DNA of 64,000 bases from an uncultured Verrucomicrobiales bacterium (GTDB taxonomy: Bacteria > Verrucomicrobiota > Verrucomicrobiia > Verrucomicrobiales > DEV007), in contig CALAHF010000020.1 of assembly GCA_937891465.1 (NCBI GenBank), forward strand, positions 1 to 64,000, in the 5' to 3' direction. Position 1 is the stretch's first letter. Each line of letters opens with the position of its first letter. This document shows positions 26,872-35,484 of the stretch, piece after piece. Position numbers and translations under genes: made by a program. The notes beneath the pieces are model-generated. The model was given only the letters and a program-made list of their open reading frames with translations, did not search any database and was not told where the DNA came from.

Positions 26872-28713
26872 TTGAAAACAAAAAAATCACCACTAAATCG
26901 AGCTTTCTCATTTGCTGAACTCATGAGTGTTCTTGCAATGGTCAGTATTCTTGCCAGCGCGGGAATTTTCATCACTTCGAATATCAACAAATCTGTTAAA
27001 GAGCAGAAACTGAAGTCCGAAGTCGCGACGCTGAATTCAGCGGTCGCCAGTTATCTGGGATTTGGCGGAAATCTCGACGGTTTGAAGTCGCCCGAAGAGG
27101 CACTGGCGAAGCTTCGCTCGGTCGCGGCCTCAGACATGATTGATCGCATTCCGGGACTTTCTTCATCGATGGTTGATCCCCGAATCGCTGCAGTTGTTCA
27201 AACGAAAGAGCAGGCGAATTCCGCCGAACCTAGAGTGGTTTGGAATCCATCTAACCAATCTTTTGAAATCGCCACTTCCGGCACGGCAGGAATATCGTCC
27301 TTCTTTTTGAATTCCGAAGATGCAGAGATCACGAAATCCGAAGACAACCGCAATTTCGCTTTCCTCTACGCACAAAGTGATGGTTGGGTTTGGGACTATA
27401 CCGAAACATCAGCCAGCGTCACGACTGGTCCAACCCCTATTACCACTTACAATCCGATAACAATCGTCAATAACCCGACCCCGATCGCGGCACAGAATAC
27501 TGACGATGAGAATTCGAATGATCCCATACTTTCCCTGCTGCCGCCGGAAGTCTCGTATGCCGGTGGCTCCTATTCGATCTGCGACTACGATCTCGGAGTG
27601 ATGCTCTTTAACCCGAATCCATCCGGCTCATCCGATTTATACTATCAGATTAATTATGGTCGATGGAATCGCTTTGATTCCGGCAGCGTCATAGAAATAC
27701 AGCCCGAGACCACTCTCACGATTCAGGCCATCGGGACAAGTTCCTCATGGCTGGACAGCTCCCGCCCGATATACAGCTATAATGTCACTCCGGCGAATCT
27801 CAACGCTCCCGAAATCGTACAGTCATCTTCCAGGTTCGGAGTTTTTACGAACCGTCTCATTTCAGTCACTCTCGAAAATACCAACAGCGACGATCCCGGC
27901 ATCATGCAATACCGCATTGAGGACGAGCCGTGGACTGATTACGAAGAAATGTTTCTCCTTGAACGTCTCGATTACGAGGACGGAGTCGTGGTGGAGGCCC
28001 GGACGCTTTCACATCATCCGTATTATCAGACAAGCAATATCGCATCCAGCTCAATTTCGACCGAGCCGCTGGAGCTATCGGGAGCTGCCGAAGGACACTT
28101 CCATGATCCCGAAGGCGGCCGCAGAATGCGAACCAACCTGAGTTCGAAGCATCCGACAAACGACCACTTTGAATGGGGCTCAGCCAGCCGCAGCTACCTA
28201 TCAAAAAGCACGATGGATTTTGCAGGATTGGAAAACGATAACATTCATCTCGGAAACCGCTTTCTGCTTGGCGACCTCGATTACTACAACGGTCGATTCA
28301 GTTCCGGAACGGGGGCTGATCAGGTGAACCTGGCGATCGATCTCGCCTTTGATATCTCAGGTGCAGCCTTCACGACCTCATTCGATTATGAATTTGAATT
28401 GATCAACACGGTCAACGATAAAAACGACCTCTACGGCTGGGCTTCTGCCGATTATGTTCGGTTGGATCAATCCAACAGCTCCACCTTTTTCGAAATCGAC
28501 GGCCTAACATTCGAACTGGTTTTGGAATTCGGTGAATCGGTCTCTCCAGGATTTGCAACCTTCGACGAATTTCATGTAAAAGAGGAAAGCACCGCCTCTT
28601 CATCCCTGTATGCAACCCTCTTCGACCGTTCGAAGGCCGTAATCCCTTCTTCATCCAATACTGGCAACTCGAACGGAAAGAACGACAAAAAGAACAAAAA
28701 GAACAAAAACTAA
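26872..28713 (+). CDS. Orphan prepilin-like protein with choice-of-anchor K-like C-terminal domain
   Basis: This 613-residue protein starts (TTG) with a basic leader and a class III prepilin segment, FSFAELMSVLAMVSILASAG, with glutamate at the usual fifth mature position. The canonical Gly before the cleavage site is replaced by Ala (NRAFSFAE). A helical stalk follows (VATLNSAVASYLGFGG, shared with 54013), then beta-rich repeats. The C-terminal domain has FLLGDLDYYNGRFSSGTGAD, SADYVRL, IDGLTFELVLEFG and GFATFDEFHV, the pattern of choice-of-anchor K domains. It ends in a lysine/asparagine tail. It is a clear paralogue of the prepilin at 54013 but stands alone among pseudogenes. It is presumably assembled or exported by the 51-64 kb machinery. 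Confidence 0.75.
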   Translation: MKTKKSPLNRAFSFAELMSVLAMVSILASAGIFITSNINKSVKEQKLKSEVATLNSAVASYLGFGGNLDGLKSPEEALAKLRSVAASDMIDRIPGLSSSMVDPRIAAVVQTKEQANSAEPRVVWNPSNQSFEIATSGTAGISSFFLNSEDAEITKSEDNRNFAFLYAQSDGWVWDYTETSASVTTGPTPITTYNPITIVNNPTPIAAQNTDDENSNDPILSLLPPEVSYAGGSYSICDYDLGVMLFNPNPSGSSDLYYQINYGRWNRFDSGSVIEIQPETTLTIQAIGTSSSWLDSSRPIYSYNVTPANLNAPEIVQSSSRFGVFTNRLISVTLENTNSDDPGIMQYRIEDEPWTDYEEMFLLERLDYEDGVVVEARTLSHHPYYQTSNIASSSISTEPLELSGAAEGHFHDPEGGRRMRTNLSSKHPTNDHFEWGSASRSYLSKSTMDFAGLENDNIHLGNRFLLGDLDYYNGRFSSGTGADQVNLAIDLAFDISGAAFTTSFDYEFELINTVNDKNDLYGWASADYVRLDQSNSSTFFEIDGLTFELVLEFGESVSPGFATFDEFHVKEESTASSSLYATLFDRSKAVIPSSSNTGNSNGKNDKKNKKNKN

Positions 28714-28781
28714 CACACGCCAAAACATTTGGCCTAACAGCTTTCCTTCAAAAAACCGCAAGTCGGGGCTTACTTTAACGA

Positions 28782-29085
28782 GTGAGTCCCGTTTTGCATT
28801 GTTACCTCCACATCCCGTTTTGCCACCACATCTGCCCTTACTATGCTTTTTTTACACAAAACCCGGCAAGCTGGTCAACGAAGCTTTCATCAACGTCTTG
28901 CTCGTTTAATCTGATGCCGAAAAATCCATTCTCGGCGATAAAAAACTCGACACCATCTACATTGGTGGCAGCACTCCTTCATTCCTCATATCCAGCCATT
29001 TGGGAAAACTTTTCCGTGGACTGAAACCTCACTTTTCAGAGAAAACCTAAGTTACTCTCGAAGCCAATCCCGGCTTCCGCCAGCA
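28782..29085 (+). pseudogene. Broken hemW/hemN-like radical SAM gene
   Basis: The first frame reads HCYLHIPFCHHICPYYAFFTQ, the start of HemW (radical SAM, related to coproporphyrinogen oxidase), but the third cluster cysteine is tyrosine. A frameshift then moves the similarity to another frame: LDTIYIGGSTPSFLISSHLG and VTLEANPG, which match HemW. That frame has in-frame stops at 28907 and 29048. The rest of the gene (normally about 380 residues) is absent. This is a degraded remnant. Confidence 0.8.
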
Positions 29086-29092
29086 GTCAAAC
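29064..29092. repeat. 29-base direct repeat, right copy
   Basis: See the copy at 26373-26401; there are three mismatches in 29. It overlaps the end of the recognisable hemW similarity, and no gene is seen from here to 29217. Confidence 0.4.
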
Positions 29093-29216
29093 GTCAGGGG
29101 TGAAAAAGCCAATTACTAGCAGTGGTAAGTAAGAGAAAAGCTGTTTCTTCCACCTGATAAGTCTCGATTTTACACTTACAAACAAAATTGGAGATTTATG
29201 ATCGAATGACGATTCC

Positions 29217-29510
29217 ATGCAATCCGGGAAGGACGCGTCAAATTCTACCAAAGCCGAGAACCGTTTTCTCGAAGATCTCAAGATCTACCGCGAGCATGTC
29301 GCGCGTTGCCAATCTTATTGGAAGGACTGCGCTATGCTCGCCATTTTCCCATCCATGTGGCTAGGTCTTAGAACTCAGCAAACCGAGCTTCACGAAAAGA
29401 CAGAAGCGATGTTTGCCAGATTGAAAGAAAAAGCGGAAAGCGCCCCGTCGTTCAACGAAGAGATTCCCGAACCTCCTGAAAAAGAAGATCCATTTCGGCT
29501 GGATAAGTGA
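29217..29510 (+). CDS. Small hypothetical protein
   Basis: I do not recognise this 97-residue protein. It is charged and mostly helical, with one moderately hydrophobic segment in the middle (CAMLAIFPSMWLGLRTQ) and a proline/glutamate-rich C-terminus (PEPPEKEDPF). There is no signal peptide. It sits between the decayed region and the convergent dynamin gene. It may be a genuine accessory gene, but the only support is the open frame and amino-acid composition. Confidence 0.4.
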   Translation: MQSGKDASNSTKAENRFLEDLKIYREHVARCQSYWKDCAMLAIFPSMWLGLRTQQTELHEKTEAMFARLKEKAESAPSFNEEIPEPPEKEDPFRLDK

Positions 29511-29614
29511 TTCTCAGGTGAATGAGAGTGAAGGGCAAAGAGCTGTTGTGTTGGGACGAGGGTGCGCAATTTGAAAAAAAAATTCGCCGGGGAGATCTGC
29601 GGGTGATGCGCGAA

Positions 29615-31393
29615 TCAACCCTCTTCGTTCGTAGCGATCTGTTTTTGCTTCGCCGCAGCTTGAGCGGCGAGTGCTTTTTCGACCGGACTCAGAATTCGCT
29701 CTAATTGCGCCAAATCTTGTTCAACCACATCGATTGCTTTCAATTGCGGATCGTATTTTTTACGATGCTCGCTGCAGACTTGGCGTAGCGGATCGAAGAG
29801 ATGAACGAAATCGTGGAAGAAAGCGCCGGCGGCAGACTCGAACGTTTTCTTCTGAAAATGGGCGAGTGATTTTCGCTGCTCGGCGAGTTTCGTGGAGTAA
29901 AAATCGCGGATTTTTGAAACGGAACGGCTCCCGAGCCATGCTCCGATCAAAAGAATTCCGGCGCCGATTCCGAAACTGACGATGTTCCACGGGCTGATTT
30001 CCTGGGATTGCAAAATAAAGCCAATCACAAAGGCAACTGTAGAGATACCGACAAATGTCCACATGCCGCGACTGCGACTCGCAAACCGACGACCCAGCTC
30101 ACCTTTTAAATCGAGCTGTTTGAGTGTCTCCGCAGTGATCGCTTCGACCTCGGTTTCGATACGCTTACGCGACTCTTCCCAATCGGGATTGCCATCGTCT
30201 CCAACGCTGAGCTGAAGATTGAAATTTTCCTGCATCTCTACAGAAACGCGGTCCCACAGCTGGGCGACGTCTTCTTGAACGGCATTCGCGCCAACGCCAA
30301 CGCTACGGCGTACGGCTTTCATCGTCGTGGCGAAAACAAGATTTTCGATGTCTTCAGACGTTTTTACACCAGGTGTCAGCGTCGAGAGAATCTTGAATTC
30401 GGATTCCAAAAATGGCTCAGCCTGCAATCCTGCGGCCATGAAACTCTGATCAAAGGCCTCAAAAAGTGGAGCGCATTTGATAAGCGTCCGTTCGAGTTGG
30501 ATTTTCGAAGCACCATTCAAACCACTCAGCAATTCTGAATCGGCCCGGATAATTTCCCCAGCGGCGCCGAGTTTTTCTTTTACTTCGCCAAGAACATAAC
30601 AAGCGGCTCGCCACGTGTTGATTAACTTCGTCAGGCGGGTTTCGGAAGACTCAACGACTCCGGAAATATACTGTTCAAGACCCGCGATCTGGCTTTCTTC
30701 CCAGAGGGCGTCTTTGTCGACTCCGGTCGTTTTTGCGAGAAATGCCTTCTTCGCGGAGACCACAAAGGTCGGGAAATGCTGCCCAAAACGGTGATGAGCG
30801 GTCCGCTGAAGGTGCTCGAGGATCGCGCTGACCTCTTCATCAGTCCGTAAATCGCACTGTTGAAGCACAAAAATGACCTTCTTTTTCCACTGATTATGAA
30901 TCCGATCGAGCAAATCCCAAGTGGTCGCGCCCCACGGATTGGTCACCGAAAAGACGAATAAAACCAAATCGGCCATCGGCAAAAAATGCTCTGTGATCTG
31001 CTGGTGATGCAGTTCGATCGAGTTTGTTCCCGGAGTATCGACGATGTTAAAATCTTTCAGAAACGCGTTGGTCCGATAGATTTCGAGGACATCTTCGGAA
31101 ATTTCGAACTCGTGATCTTCATTTCCGTGTTTGAAAAACCCGATCTTGTCAGTCGCTGGTAATACGTCGGTTGAGCAAAGGTCGTCTCCGAAAAGTGCAT
31201 TCAACAGAGTTGATTTACCGGCATTGACCTCACCGACAACTACGAAAAGGAACGGGTCCTTTAGGTTCGCCATCAGGTTCTTTAAAAGCGTGATTCGCGC
31301 CGGGTTTACACCACAGCCTTCGCCGAGCTCGTTCAGCGTGGTGACGGCTGAGCTCAGCTTTTTGCGAGTTTCGAAGTAATTTTTACCCAGCAT
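29615..31393 (-). CDS. Bacterial dynamin-like GTPase
   Basis: The 592-residue protein has a dynamin-family GTPase domain: G1 GEVNAGKSTLLNALFG near residue 55, a G2-like PATDKIGF, G3 VDTPGTNSI and a G4-like LQQCDLRTDEE in place of the usual (T/N)KxD. A long helical region follows. Two hydrophobic segments near residues 435-490 (MWTFVGISTVAFVIGFI and IVSFGIGAGILLIGAWLG) should insert in the membrane, followed by a helical tail. Bacterial dynamin-like proteins remodel or protect the inner membrane. It is monocistronic and divergent from the ABC-F gene, with a 245-base gap in which I see no gene. Confidence 0.85.
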   Translation of the reverse strand: MLGKNYFETRKKLSSAVTTLNELGEGCGVNPARITLLKNLMANLKDPFLFVVVGEVNAGKSTLLNALFGDDLCSTDVLPATDKIGFFKHGNEDHEFEISEDVLEIYRTNAFLKDFNIVDTPGTNSIELHHQQITEHFLPMADLVLFVFSVTNPWGATTWDLLDRIHNQWKKKVIFVLQQCDLRTDEEVSAILEHLQRTAHHRFGQHFPTFVVSAKKAFLAKTTGVDKDALWEESQIAGLEQYISGVVESSETRLTKLINTWRAACYVLGEVKEKLGAAGEIIRADSELLSGLNGASKIQLERTLIKCAPLFEAFDQSFMAAGLQAEPFLESEFKILSTLTPGVKTSEDIENLVFATTMKAVRRSVGVGANAVQEDVAQLWDRVSVEMQENFNLQLSVGDDGNPDWEESRKRIETEVEAITAETLKQLDLKGELGRRFASRSRGMWTFVGISTVAFVIGFILQSQEISPWNIVSFGIGAGILLIGAWLGSRSVSKIRDFYSTKLAEQRKSLAHFQKKTFESAAGAFFHDFVHLFDPLRQVCSEHRKKYDPQLKAIDVVEQDLAQLERILSPVEKALAAQAAAKQKQIATNEEG

Positions 31394-31638
31394 GTAGGAG
31401 TGCAGAAAAGTAAAAGGAAGGGAAATGGAGGTCGAGGAGTCTGGTTAAACTCAACACGTAAATCGTCTGAATACTAACCGCAAACCTTCGAACAATGAAG
31501 CGAATTAATTCATTTTACCAAATAGTTTGCAAGCTTTAATGAAGTTTGCCACAAGTGAGGGAGAGATGGAAATTTTAATTGGACTCATCCCCTTGCTGGC
31601 GGCTTCCGTCATTTGCGCTACATTCGGCGCTCAAACTT

Positions 31639-33627
31639 ATGCTAGCAGTCGAGAAAGTCGGAATCCAATATGGCGCGAGGACTCTGTTCCGCGATCTATC
31701 GATCACCATTCGCGCAAAGGAGCGGCTTTCACTAGCCGGCCCGAATGGCGCAGGGAAGTCGACGCTTCTAAAAATTATCGCGGGTATCGAAACACCTGAT
31801 ACTGGAAAGGTGATTAAGGCGAAGCAGACCACGGTCGGCTATTTGCCGCAGGAAGGCGTCAAACACTCGGGAACGACTCTTTTTGAGGAGGCGGAGAAGG
31901 CGTTCGATGACGTTTTAGAAATTCAGGAAGATCTTGTTCGGGTCGAAGCGAAGCTGGAAAAGCTCGATCCGGTTGCTGATGGCGAGAAATATGGAGACTT
32001 GCTGGAAGTGTTCGGTGATCTCCAGATTCGCCTTGAGCATCACGACATCGCGCGGATGAAACCGCGAATCGAGACCATTTTGGGTGGTCTTGGATTTTCA
32101 AAAAAAGATCTCGATCGGCAAACGGATGAGTTTTCCGGCGGTTGGCAAATGCGGATTGCCATGGCGAAACTGCTCCTGCGCGAGCCAAGCGTCTTGCTGC
32201 TCGATGAACCGACCAACCATCTCGATATCGAGACGGTGCAATGGCTCGAGAACTGGCTGCGGCAATACGGTGGTGCAATATTGCTAATTTCTCACGACAG
32301 ATCCCTGCTCGATAATTTGTCGAACGGCACGGTTGCTTTCGAAAACGGCCAGGTTCAGAGATACGCAGGAAACTACACGTTTTACCTGACTGAGCGGGAA
32401 GCGCGTCGGGAGCAGCTCGTTCGTGCTCAGAAAAATCAGCAGCGCGAAATCGAAAAAGCCGAGCAGCTTATCAATCGTTTCCGTGCCAAGGCGTCAAAGG
32501 CGAAGATGGTGCAGTCGCGAATCAAGCAGCTTGAGAAAGTCGAGCGGATCGAAATCGAAGACGATGCCGTTTCGATCGGGTTTCAGTTCCCCCAGCCGGA
32601 ACGCAGTGGTCAGACAGTCATCAAGCTTGAAGGCATTTCAAAGCATTACGGCGAGAAGAAGGTCATTCAGGATCTCGATTACTCGATTGAACGTGGAGAG
32701 CGAATTGCGATTCTCGGCGTGAATGGAGCCGGAAAATCGACGTTCTCGCGGATCATTGCGATGGTCGAAGAGGCGACTTCCGGCGAAATCACGGTCGGCC
32801 ACAAGGTCGGCGTGAGTTACTTTTCGCAGAATCACGCTGACGAACTCGATCCGACAAAGACGGTTCTTGAAACGATCGAAAGCAGCGTGCGAAGCTCGGC
32901 TGTTGGCAATTTGCGGACATTACTTGGTGCCTTCCTCTTTCGCGGTGATGACGTTTTCAAACTGGTGGGAGTCCTCAGCGGAGGGGAGCGCAGTCGATTG
33001 GCGCTAGCTAAAATGCTGCTTCAGCCCGCCAATTTTCTCGTTCTCGATGAGCCGACCAACCACCTCGACATGGCTTCGCAGGAGGTGCTTCAGCGCGCGC
33101 TCGCTGGCTACACTGGCACCTACGCAATCGTTTCGCACAACCGGGCGTTTCTCGATCTGATCGTGAATAAAGTCCTCGAATTCATTCCCGAAAAACCTGT
33201 TCGGACCTACATCGGCAACGTCAGTGATTATTTGGAGAAGAAGGCTGAAGAGCTCAACAAAGCTAAAGCTGCTGCCGCGCCACAGCGAGCTGCATCAAAG
33301 AATTCACCCGGAAAATCGTCGACGAGTGACACGCCGGGAAATCGGAAAGAACAGCGTCGACTGGAAGCTCAGAAGCGACAGGAACGAGCCAAAAAGCTCA
33401 AACCGTTGCAAACCAAACTTAAAAAAGCCGAGGCAGATATTGAGCGCCTCGAAGCCGAAAAGGCAGCGCTTTCGACGAAATTGATGGATCCCGAGTTTTT
33501 TAAAACCGCAGGTGAAGACGCCAAGGCCGCCCCGATTCGATTCGACGCCGTCGAGAAAGAGCTGGCAACAGCATTCTCTGACTGGAGTGAAGTCAGCGAA
33601 GAGATTGAGAAATTCGACAGCGACTGA
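31639..33627 (+). CDS. ABC-F family ATPase
   Basis: ABC-F proteins have two ABC ATPase domains without membrane segments and usually act on the ribosome (translation factors or antibiotic protection). The 662-residue product has Walker A GPNGAGKST and signature FSGGWQMRIAMAK with LLLDEPTNHLD in domain 1. Domain 2 has GVNGAGKST, LSGGERSRLALAK and LVLDEPTNHLD. The linker between them is the charged helical hairpin, and a lysine/glutamate-rich coiled-coil tail of about 100 residues follows, as in Uup/YheS. The ATG at 31639 starts directly before the first domain; the frame opens earlier at 31579. The exact subfamily is not decided. Confidence 0.9.
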   Translation: MLAVEKVGIQYGARTLFRDLSITIRAKERLSLAGPNGAGKSTLLKIIAGIETPDTGKVIKAKQTTVGYLPQEGVKHSGTTLFEEAEKAFDDVLEIQEDLVRVEAKLEKLDPVADGEKYGDLLEVFGDLQIRLEHHDIARMKPRIETILGGLGFSKKDLDRQTDEFSGGWQMRIAMAKLLLREPSVLLLDEPTNHLDIETVQWLENWLRQYGGAILLISHDRSLLDNLSNGTVAFENGQVQRYAGNYTFYLTEREARREQLVRAQKNQQREIEKAEQLINRFRAKASKAKMVQSRIKQLEKVERIEIEDDAVSIGFQFPQPERSGQTVIKLEGISKHYGEKKVIQDLDYSIERGERIAILGVNGAGKSTFSRIIAMVEEATSGEITVGHKVGVSYFSQNHADELDPTKTVLETIESSVRSSAVGNLRTLLGAFLFRGDDVFKLVGVLSGGERSRLALAKMLLQPANFLVLDEPTNHLDMASQEVLQRALAGYTGTYAIVSHNRAFLDLIVNKVLEFIPEKPVRTYIGNVSDYLEKKAEELNKAKAAAAPQRAASKNSPGKSSTSDTPGNRKEQRRLEAQKRQERAKKLKPLQTKLKKAEADIERLEAEKAALSTKLMDPEFFKTAGEDAKAAPIRFDAVEKELATAFSDWSEVSEEIEKFDSD

Positions 33628-33628
33628 T

Positions 33629-34531
33629 TCAGCACTTTTTAAAAGCCTTCATATTGATCTCAACCTTGGAGCGACCTTCGATGGTGTATTTTCCAGTTTT
33701 TACGTTGACGCTGACATAGGTTTTTTCATCTACGGCACGAATTATTTGCGGACCGGCTTTTACAGCCGGATTCCCTGTCAGAATAATCGAGCCCGTTGTG
33801 GGATCATAAATCGCCTTGTCGCAGGCAACGAGAATCCAGTCTTTCGCCCCATCTGGCTTCACCTTGATCAACACATCGCCCGTCGCAGCCATTGAAGTGA
33901 GAGCGCCCGTCTCCGAGTTTTTCTCGGGTGAAATCGTCCGCGCATGAACGATCAACGTCTCATTCAATTTCAAAACTGGAACGCCTTTTTTGACTTCGAA
34001 GGACCTTTTTTCTTGAGCCGGCAGTTCATGGAGCGCCGCAAAAAACAGACCGAATGTGAGTAGGAGGACAAAATTCTTTTTCATAGCTTTGGAAAATGCT
34101 TCAAATGCGGATGCCTCATCGGCGGACTCCTCCATGACTTCGTTTAAATCGCGGCGGTCTTTCTTAGTCGGCCGACCAGCGCCGGACTTACGTTTGGGTT
34201 TCGAATCACGAGCTTGTTTCGCAATTTCGGCGGCCTTTTGATACTCTTCGGCAGGGGTATGATCGATCACAAAATTTTCCACGAGTGGCGCGCCAACCCG
34301 CTTGGAAAGGACCTGCTTCACTTCAATCGTTCTCGTCAACGGTCCCTTTTTTATCTCGAAACGTTCTCCGGCTCGAACGTTTCGCCCCGGTTTTGGGTGT
34401 TGTCCGAGAATCGAAATTTGATTCTTTTTACAGGCATCCGTTGCCAATGAACGGGATCGATAAAACCGAGTTGCCCATAGCCAGATGTCGAGGCGGGTGG
34501 TTTCTTCTGAAGGGTCAATTTGTTCGGCCAC
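33629..34531 (-). CDS. S4-domain (Hsp15-like) and LptA/OstA-like sequence in one ORF
   Basis: A single 300-codon frame joins two unlike parts. Residues 10-60 are an S4 RNA-binding domain of the Hsp15/HslR type (RLDIWLWATRFYRSRSLA), followed by a basic tail with KRKSGAGRPTKKDRR. At residue 150 (34084) an internal ATG begins a typical signal peptide, KKNFVLLLTFGLFFAALHEL. The next 130 residues resemble the LptA/OstA fold (AATGDVLIKV, YDPTTGSIILTGNPAVKAG). No stop separates them. Either two proteins are made from one frame by internal initiation at 34084, or a fusion protein has a membrane helix in the middle. It converges with the ABC-F gene one base away. Confidence 0.75.
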   Translation of the reverse strand: MAEQIDPSEETTRLDIWLWATRFYRSRSLATDACKKNQISILGQHPKPGRNVRAGERFEIKKGPLTRTIEVKQVLSKRVGAPLVENFVIDHTPAEEYQKAAEIAKQARDSKPKRKSGAGRPTKKDRRDLNEVMEESADEASAFEAFSKAMKKNFVLLLTFGLFFAALHELPAQEKRSFEVKKGVPVLKLNETLIVHARTISPEKNSETGALTSMAATGDVLIKVKPDGAKDWILVACDKAIYDPTTGSIILTGNPAVKAGPQIIRAVDEKTYVSVNVKTGKYTIEGRSKVEINMKAFKKC

Positions 34532-34569
34532 AGTGCAAATATTTTAGCAGGTTCTCAAAACAATCCAAG

Positions 34570-35445
34570 TCATTCGACGACGGCGTTTTTTCGCCAGCCA
34601 TTGGCTTTCAAATAACGAAGTGTTTTGGCCGGTGATGCTGTGTGAAACATGCGGACGCCCGATTTCGCCAACGCCTCCCATTGCACCTCATCGCTGTAGG
34701 AATGAGTTTCCACAAGGACTTCTCTTTTCATGGCTTCTTCAATCGCTGATCTCTTTTCTGCCGAGAGCACTTCTCCTTTCGCCGTTTTAATTTCCAAGGT
34801 CAAAGGAGAGAAGTCGGAGCAAATCTGCCGCACTTGCTTTGCATTAGTGAGTTTAAACATCACCTCCACTTTCGGAGTGCCGTTCAGAAAATGCAGTTGG
34901 ATCACCTTGGCATCTTTAAATGGCGTGCGGATCAACACCTGATCCTTCATCCCAAGCCGAATAATCAAGCGAGCAAGGTCATCGAAATGTTCAATGACTC
35001 CGGGCTTCAGATCAGGTTTGAATACAATGCGCCCTCTTCCAGTGATCAGCAGTTCTTCCAGAGTCGCAATGGGCTCGTCGGAAACAGATCCATCTCGATA
35101 GCGTTTCTTGAGCTTTTTCAATTCCGCCAACGTCAGCGTATTTGCTGCGCCGGTTCCAGTCAATTCACGCTCAATCGTGGCGTCGTGAACAATCACAAAC
35201 ATTCCGTCGGCGGTTCGTTGAATGTCAGTTTCGAAAACATCATATCCTTTTTGAATCGCCACTTTCACATTGGCAACCGAGTTTTCCGGAGCTCGATCAG
35301 CTTTGTCTGTTTCATAGCCACCTCGATGCGCAGCAACAAGAACGGCAGAGCTCTCGGGAGCGAGCCAGGGTATTGTCTCCGATGCGTTTTGACCGCTTGC
35401 GATCCCTCGAAGAATAAAAATAATGACTGTAAAAAAACGGAGCAT
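34570..35445 (-). CDS. Secreted glycerophosphodiester phosphodiesterase
   Basis: This enzyme hydrolyses glycerophosphodiesters to glycerol 3-phosphate and an alcohol, probably in the periplasm. The 291-residue protein has a signal peptide (FFTVIIFILRGIASG) and the GDPD core: AAHRGGYE and APENS, then DVFETDIQRTADGMFVIVHD with the metal and catalytic residues. The C-terminal part retains the barrel but has diverged (LIRTPFKDAKVI). It ends just downstream of the S4/LptA ORF start, with a 38-base gap. Confidence 0.85.
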   Translation of the reverse strand: MLRFFTVIIFILRGIASGQNASETIPWLAPESSAVLVAAHRGGYETDKADRAPENSVANVKVAIQKGYDVFETDIQRTADGMFVIVHDATIERELTGTGAANTLTLAELKKLKKRYRDGSVSDEPIATLEELLITGRGRIVFKPDLKPGVIEHFDDLARLIIRLGMKDQVLIRTPFKDAKVIQLHFLNGTPKVEVMFKLTNAKQVRQICSDFSPLTLEIKTAKGEVLSAEKRSAIEEAMKREVLVETHSYSDEVQWEALAKSGVRMFHTASPAKTLRYLKANGWRKNAVVE

Positions 35446-35484
35446 GTGATGTTCGACTTTAATTAATGCGACACGATTCCTGTG

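Noticed and set aside
24796-29216. Mobile genetic element
   Set aside because: Pseudogenes and a junction suggest rearrangement, but no transposase, integrase, terminal inverted repeats or attachment site could be seen.
29522-29704. 60-codon plus-strand frame near the end of the dynamin gene
   Set aside because: Mostly antisense to the dynamin C-terminus and lacks any pattern.
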